Source: an uncultured Eubacteriales bacterium (GTDB taxonomy: Bacteria; Bacillota; Clostridia; Christensenellales; Borkfalkiaceae). Taken from it: a DNA stretch of 64,000 bases. The stretch spans positions 1 to 64,000 of the forward strand of contig CATZMZ010000003.1 of the NCBI GenBank assembly GCA_958421945.1. The letters run 5' to 3'. Below are positions 59,713 to 64,000 of the stretch, piece by piece. The position numbers and the translations under genes were made by a program. Numbering within the stretch: position 1 is the stretch's first letter; each line of letters starts with the position of its first letter. Below the pieces are notes generated by a model that saw nothing but the letters and a program-made list of their open reading frames with translations, was not told where the DNA came from and searched no databases.

Positions 59713-61332
59713 TTATTTCGCGTATTCGGTGGCGCGCCATTCCCTGATAACGTTGACCTTGATTTGCCCCGGATATTCCATTTCCTGTTCAATCTTTTTG
59801 GCAATTTCCTTAGCCAAAAACAACGTCTGACCGTCGTCAACCTGTTCGGGTTTAACCATAACGCGCACTTCTCTGCCCGCCTGAATAGCGTAGCATTTTT
59901 CAACGCCCTTAAACCCGCTTGAAATTTCTTCGAGTTTTTGTAAACGCTTGATATAGTTAGTGGTCGTTTCGCGTCTTGCGCCCGGTCTTGCGCCGGAAAT
60001 AGAGTCGGCGGAAGCAACCAAAACCGCTTCAATCGTTTTAGGTTCTACGTCGCCGTGGTGCGCGAGAATCGCGTTGACGACGTGAGCGTTTTCCCTGTAT
60101 TTTTTAGCGAGGTCCGCGCCTATCTGCATATGCGTGCCTTCGATTTCGAAGTCCACAGCCTTGCCTATATCGTGAAGCAGTCCCGCGCGTTTGGCCAGCG
60201 CGACGTCCACGCCAAGCTCGTTCGCCATAACCCCCGCAAGGTGGGACACCTCTATCGAGTGGCGAAGCACGTTCTGACCGTAACTCGTACGGAATTTAAG
60301 TCTGCCGAGAATTTTAACAAGTTCCGGATGCAAGCCGAATATGCCGCACTCGAACATAGCCGATTCGCCCGCTTCCTTGATTTGCTGGTCTAATTCTTTT
60401 TTAACCTTTTCGACCGTTTCCTCTATTCTTGCGGGGTGAACTCTTCCGTCCTGAATAAGGCGTTCGAGCGCGATTCTTGCCGTTTCGCGTCTGACGGGGT
60501 CGAAGCCGGAAACGATAACGACCTCCGGCGTGTCGTCGATAATAAGCTCTATACCGGTGGCGTTTTCAAGGGTTCTGATGTTTCTGCCCTCTCTGCCGAT
60601 AATACGCGCTTTCATATCGTCCGACGGAAGCGGTACGACTGAAACGGTAAGTTCGGTAGCCTGTTCGGTACTACATTTCTGGATAGCGAGCGAAACGATT
60701 TCTTTCGCTTTTCTTTCGCCCTCCTCTTTGGCTTCCGCCTCGATGTTTTTGACGGTGCTTGCCGCGTCACGCTTGGCTTCGTCCGTCATAGCCTCGATAA
60801 GCTGTTGTTTAGCCTCCTCGCGAGACATCTGAGAAATTTTCTCAAACTCCTTAATCATCAGGTTGTGCTGTTCGGAAATATCGAAAAGCTTTTTATCAAG
60901 CTCCGCCTGTTTTTCCTTTAACACGTTCTGCTGACGAGTAGTTTCCTCGTTACGTCTGTTTAAGTTTTCCTCTTTTCTTTCGAGCGACTCTTCCTTCTGG
61001 TTAAGTCTGTTTTCCGTTTTTTGGAATTCGGCGCGTTTTTCTCTGGTTTCGCGTTCGAAATCGTTGCGGAGTTTAAGTTCCTGTTCTTTCGCCTCTAAAA
61101 TAGCCTCTTTTTTAATACTTTTGCTCTCTTCTCTTGCGTCGTCGAGCATTTTGTCGGTGATTTTTTTGATATCACCCTGTTTTCTTTCAAAAGACTTTTT
61201 TTTCAAATACAAGCCGAGAAAAACGCACGCCGAACCCGACACTAAAACCGCGACAATGAGCGCGATAATAAGCACGGGTATGGAAACGCCTTCGCTTGCT
61301 AAGAACAGGGAGCTGTAGTTTAACGTATGCAT
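59713..61332 (-). CDS. rny: ribonuclease Y
   Basis: The 539-residue protein has an N-terminal transmembrane helix (VLIIALIVAVLVSGSACVFL), a long coiled coil of about 150 residues, a KH RNA-binding domain (DDMKARIIGREGRNIRTLEN) and an HD metal-dependent nuclease domain (RHSIEVSHLAGVMANELG, LLHDIGKAVDFE). It is the membrane-bound endonuclease that starts mRNA decay in Gram-positive bacteria. It has an aggagg site and its own promoter at 61,392-61,420. The recA-rny-cinA vicinity is normal for Firmicutes. Confidence 0.97.
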   Translation of the reverse strand: MHTLNYSSLFLASEGVSIPVLIIALIVAVLVSGSACVFLGLYLKKKSFERKQGDIKKITDKMLDDAREESKSIKKEAILEAKEQELKLRNDFERETREKRAEFQKTENRLNQKEESLERKEENLNRRNEETTRQQNVLKEKQAELDKKLFDISEQHNLMIKEFEKISQMSREEAKQQLIEAMTDEAKRDAASTVKNIEAEAKEEGERKAKEIVSLAIQKCSTEQATELTVSVVPLPSDDMKARIIGREGRNIRTLENATGIELIIDDTPEVVIVSGFDPVRRETARIALERLIQDGRVHPARIEETVEKVKKELDQQIKEAGESAMFECGIFGLHPELVKILGRLKFRTSYGQNVLRHSIEVSHLAGVMANELGVDVALAKRAGLLHDIGKAVDFEIEGTHMQIGADLAKKYRENAHVVNAILAHHGDVEPKTIEAVLVASADSISGARPGARRETTTNYIKRLQKLEEISSGFKGVEKCYAIQAGREVRVMVKPEQVDDGQTLFLAKEIAKKIEQEMEYPGQIKVNVIREWRATEYAK

Positions 61333-61391
61333 TTAATAATGCCCTCCTGTTTATTTATGTTTAGGGGCAAGCCCCATAACTACTATTATAT

Positions 61392-61420
61392 ATTGTATAC
61401 CAAATTCGCGATAAAGTCAA
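61392..61420 (-). promoter_or_regulatory. promoter of rny
   Basis: On the minus strand TTGACT (61,415-61,420), 17 nt and TACAAT (61,392-61,397) stand right after the recA stop codon, giving a leader of about 55 nt that contains a small ggggcttgcccc hairpin. Confidence 0.65.
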
Positions 61421-61424
61421 AGAA

Positions 61425-62432
61425 TTATTCGGGTTTATTGCCCTTATTATAGAACGCGTCGAGAATTTTTGCTTTAATCTCCTCGTACGCCTCGGGATTG
61501 CCCTCGAAATAATCCACCGCTTTCTCTCTGCCCTGCGCGATTTTTTCGCCGTTATACGAGAACCACGCGCCGCTTTTTTGAAGAATATCGTATTGCAGTC
61601 CAAGGTCAATCACGCAGCTGCCCTTGGAAATGCCCTTGCCGAAAATAATGTCGAATTCCGCGGTTTTAAAGGGCGGCGCGACCTTGTTTTTAACGATTTT
61701 GGCTTTGGTATGATTGCCGTAAGCCCCGTCCGAATCTTTAAGCGCGTCCGATTTTCTAACGTCGATTCTTACGCTCGCGTAGAATTTAAGCGCTTTGCCG
61801 CCGGCGGTAACTTCGGGGTTTCCGAACATAACGCCGACTTTTTCGCGAAGCTGATTGATAAAGATGATGCAAGTTTTGGATTTGGCGGTGATTGCGGTAA
61901 GCTTGCGGAGTGCCTGACTCATAAGTCTTGCCTGCAAGCCCACGTGCGAATCGCCCATATCCCCTTCGATTTCCGCTTTCGGAGTAAGCGCGGCGACCGA
62001 GTCCACGACGATAATATCCACAGCCTTGCTCGATACGAGCGACGCGGTTATATCGAGAGCCTGTTCGCCCGTGTCCGGTTGAGAAACGTACAACTCGTCG
62101 AGGTTTACGCCGAGATTTTTAGCGTAAACGGGGTCTAACGCGTGTTCCGCGTCCACGAAAGCGGCAATTCCGCCTGCTTTTTGCGTTTCCGCTATACAAT
62201 GAAGCGCGACGGTGGTTTTACCGGAAGATTCGGGTCCGTAAATTTCGATAATTCTGCCGCGCGGCAATCCGCCGACGCCGATAGCGAGGTCGAGAGACAG
62301 ACAGCCCGTAGGCAGAACTTCTAATCCCTCGTCCGCAGCCTGCTGACCGAGCCGCATTATCGCGCCCTTGCCGTATTGTTTTTCGATTTGAGCCATTACG
62401 CCGTCTAAAGCTTTAAGCTTGTTTTCGTCCAT
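61425..62432 (-). CDS. recA: recombinase RecA
   Basis: The 335-residue protein has Walker A EIYGPESSGKTTVAL (about residue 64), the L1/L2 DNA-binding loops (GDSHVGLQARLMSQALRKL, INQLREKVGVMFGNPEVTAG) and Walker B IIVVDSVAAL. It forms filaments on single-stranded DNA for recombination and SOS induction. The C-terminal acidic tail is short. No clear LexA box of the Firmicute type was seen in the 125 bp upstream. It has gagagg before the ATG. Confidence 0.97.
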   Translation of the reverse strand: MDENKLKALDGVMAQIEKQYGKGAIMRLGQQAADEGLEVLPTGCLSLDLAIGVGGLPRGRIIEIYGPESSGKTTVALHCIAETQKAGGIAAFVDAEHALDPVYAKNLGVNLDELYVSQPDTGEQALDITASLVSSKAVDIIVVDSVAALTPKAEIEGDMGDSHVGLQARLMSQALRKLTAITAKSKTCIIFINQLREKVGVMFGNPEVTAGGKALKFYASVRIDVRKSDALKDSDGAYGNHTKAKIVKNKVAPPFKTAEFDIIFGKGISKGSCVIDLGLQYDILQKSGAWFSYNGEKIAQGREKAVDYFEGNPEAYEEIKAKILDAFYNKGNKPE

Positions 62433-62557
62433 TTTATTTTCCTCTCAGTAAATAAATAATAAATTGATAATATAATTAAAAATTCAAGCAAAAACGTGGT
62501 TTTTGTTAAATTTTAAATCCGTAATTCGTTTTTCGTATTCCGTATCGTACTGCGGAA

Positions 62558-63766
62558 TTATTCCGTTAAGCTCTTGATTTTTTTGATTGCGAGAAACAAC
62601 GCCGTATTTTTAGCCGTTTCCGTAATAGTTTCTCTGTCGCCGTTAAAGTTAAAGCGATAGGTATGCACGCCGTCGCGCATGCCGACCGCGATATAGCAAA
62701 GTCCGACGGGTCTGCCGAACGAATCGGGTTCGGGACCTGCAAGTCCCGTCGTAGCTACGGCAATATCGCACGGAGCGGACTGCAACAATCCCGCAGCCAT
62801 CTGATACGCCACGACCGAGCTTACCGCGCCCTCGTTGATTAAATCCGCGCGCCTTACGCCGAGAAGCCTTTGCTTGCTTTCGTCCGAATAAGAAACGACC
62901 CCCTCCGACACGACCGCAGAAGCGCCCGCGTTCTTGATAATTTCCGCAGCGAGCCTGCCCGCGGTAAACGATTCCGCCACGGCGATTTTCATTTTTCTGA
63001 GTTTTAACAGGTCGAAAAGTCTTTCGGACAGCGAAACGTCCGATTCCGCGTAAATATCGTCTTTAAGCTCGGAAACGATATATCTGACAGCCGCCGCGCC
63101 GTTGTTTTCGGCGTAATCTTCAAAGCACAAGCCAACCGTGTAATCGCCGTTATTAAAGCTTATGTCGTAAGAAAACTTGACGTCCGACACCTCGCGCGCT
63201 TTATCGAGCGTTTTCGCGAGAGCTTCGCGATTACCGAAATATTTAAGCACGAGCCTTTTTCTGTTAAGCGAATATTTTTCTTCCAGATACGGGATAACGT
63301 ATTTTCCGCACATAACGCGGAATTCTTCGGGCGCGTCCGGCAAAACGAACAGCGTGAAATCCTTATCGTCCGCAACGTAACCTTGCCTTACGCCGTTCAC
63401 GTTGGGAATGGGCGCAGAGCCGACGGGAATAGCCGCGAATTCCTCTTTATAAATCAGGTTTTTAGAATTAGCGACCGCTTCGGCAAATCGTTTTGCGTTC
63501 TCGTTTTCGGCGAAAGGCGCGTTAAGTTCTTCACCGATAATATCGTTGATATTAAAGGTTACGCCGTCGTTTATAAACACGACAAGGTTGTCCGCCGTTT
63601 CCTTAAAATTGATAAGGCTGCGCTTAAAGCCCAAATCGTCGTTTAAGGAAAGAATTTCGATTGAATCCGCTTTAAAGCCCGCGGCGAGAAATACCTGCGC
63701 CGCCGCGTTATAATCGTCCGTGAGCGCGGAATCGGGATTTCTGAAAAATAATAACGCCGTTTTCAT
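62558..63766 (-). CDS. cinA: CinA-family protein (nicotinamide-nucleotide amidase type)
   Basis: The ATG at 63,766 with aaaggg 8 nt upstream is preferred to a TTG two codons earlier. The 402-residue protein has a well-kept C-terminal amidase domain (MKIAVAESFTAGRLAAEIIK, VVSEGVVSYSDESKQRLLGV, IAVATTGLAGPEPDSFGRPV). The N-terminal molybdopterin-binding-like half is diverged and lacks the usual IGDELL motif at its start, so that activity may be altered. The enzyme recycles NMN. The pgsA-cinA-recA-rny order is the classical arrangement. Confidence 0.88.
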   Translation of the reverse strand: MKTALLFFRNPDSALTDDYNAAAQVFLAAGFKADSIEILSLNDDLGFKRSLINFKETADNLVVFINDGVTFNINDIIGEELNAPFAENENAKRFAEAVANSKNLIYKEEFAAIPVGSAPIPNVNGVRQGYVADDKDFTLFVLPDAPEEFRVMCGKYVIPYLEEKYSLNRKRLVLKYFGNREALAKTLDKAREVSDVKFSYDISFNNGDYTVGLCFEDYAENNGAAAVRYIVSELKDDIYAESDVSLSERLFDLLKLRKMKIAVAESFTAGRLAAEIIKNAGASAVVSEGVVSYSDESKQRLLGVRRADLINEGAVSSVVAYQMAAGLLQSAPCDIAVATTGLAGPEPDSFGRPVGLCYIAVGMRDGVHTYRFNFNGDRETITETAKNTALFLAIKKIKSLTE

Positions 63767-63785
63767 TCGCAATACCCTTTAACCG

Positions 63786-64000
63786 TTATTTCGATTGTAT
63801 CACCGAACGGTTTTTAACGATACATTCCGTACCTGAAACAATCGTGAGAAGCACCGCCAAACCGAACAGACAAAGCCCCGCGATATTAAGAACGCTGTAC
63901 GCCCCCGGCATAACGTCCGCGCCGACGAGCAGCACCGCAACCGCGATATCCTGAACGGTGGTTTTAATTTTACCCGCTTTGTCCGCCGCAAGCACCACGC
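63786..64000 (-). CDS. pgsA: CDP-diacylglycerol-glycerol-3-phosphate 3-phosphatidyltransferase, C-terminal part
   Basis: The frame continues beyond the right edge of the window. The visible 71 codons read LAADKAGKIKTTVQDIAVAV and then two hydrophobic helices (VLNIAGLCLFGLAVLLTIVS). The KIKTT-Q-hydrophobic pattern is the typical cytosolic loop near the C-terminal end of PgsA, and the neighbour cinA is the usual downstream gene. PgsA is a membrane enzyme of phosphatidylglycerol synthesis. The catalytic CDP-alcohol motif lies outside the window. Confidence 0.8.
   Translation of the reverse strand, partial: VVLAADKAGKIKTTVQDIAVAVLLVGADVMPGAYSVLNIAGLCLFGLAVLLTIVSGTECIVKNRSVIQSK

Noticed and set aside
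62433..62557. LexA box upstream of recA
   Set aside because: No GAAC-N4-GTTC-type dyad was found. The only symmetry is a caaaaac/gtttttg pair better explained by chance or a weak terminator.

Overview
The window looks like the chromosome of an uncultured anaerobic Clostridia-type Firmicute, probably from a gut. Pointers are Gram-positive style lipoproteins with no outer-membrane genes, RNase Y, a type III glutamine synthetase, a DUF6062 protein, MinD/MinE without MinC, sigma-A type promoters with 17-nt spacers, and CUT1 sugar ABC transporters. No rRNA or complete phylogenetic marker was compared, so the assignment is inference.

Layout. (1) 1-309 is the end of a thioredoxin gene and the first 27 codons of a rhodanese gene, cut off abruptly. 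(2) About 327-34,100 is an accessory, AT-richer island. Its main part is a Gram-positive polysaccharide-utilisation locus on the minus strand, read from 21,774 down to a terminator at about 593. In order it encodes a 38-residue peptide, a 1176-residue secreted protein with a duplicated domain, a small lipoprotein, a TIM-barrel protein, a sugar-binding lipoprotein, two ABC permeases, a 1418-residue secreted Ig-like protein, a DUF4838 lipoprotein, a Big_2/beta-helix lipoprotein, a large glycoside hydrolase, an SGNH esterase and a broken uxuA. An AraC regulator (21,998-22,894) sits between this locus and a second minus-strand operon (28,496-22,909) of two Gfo/Idh oxidoreductases, a SASA esterase, a sugar isomerase-like protein and an ADP-ribosylglycohydrolase-fold protein. 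Both operon promoters share a 49-bp upstream block, so the regulator probably controls both. (3) 28.8-34.4 kb is a decayed integrative-element zone: an integrase C-terminus, a tRNA-like scar, a HTH-Fic protein, a frameshifted GH36-type glycosidase, a truncated oxidoreductase, an integrase core, a tandem duplication of a tRNA-Thr 3' end, and the intact tRNA-Thr(CGT). (4) 34.5-64 kb is more GC-rich core genome: esterase, DUF6062, engB, lon, HAD phosphatase, uvrC, an ArsR repressor, minD/minE, an MreB-like protein, ppx, two half-size TauE proteins, a giant membrane-anchored lipoprotein, PAP2, glnN, glycerate kinase, M20 peptidase, rny, recA, cinA and pgsA.

How the genes work together (inference). 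Surface proteins with Ig-like and beta-helix folds bind a glycan, extracellular and intracellular glycosidases and esterases trim it, the solute-binding protein and two permeases import oligosaccharides using an ATPase encoded elsewhere, and the oxidoreductases, isomerase-like protein and (formerly) mannonate dehydratase process the sugars. UxuA and DUF4838 suggest a uronate-containing glycan.

Items most worth a second look are the shared AraC-linked promoter block, the 776-bp exact repeat inside one surface-protein gene, the two integrase pieces that break at the same codon region, two genes whose promoters imply leaderless mRNAs, and a candidate structured RNA at 43.4-43.6 kb.
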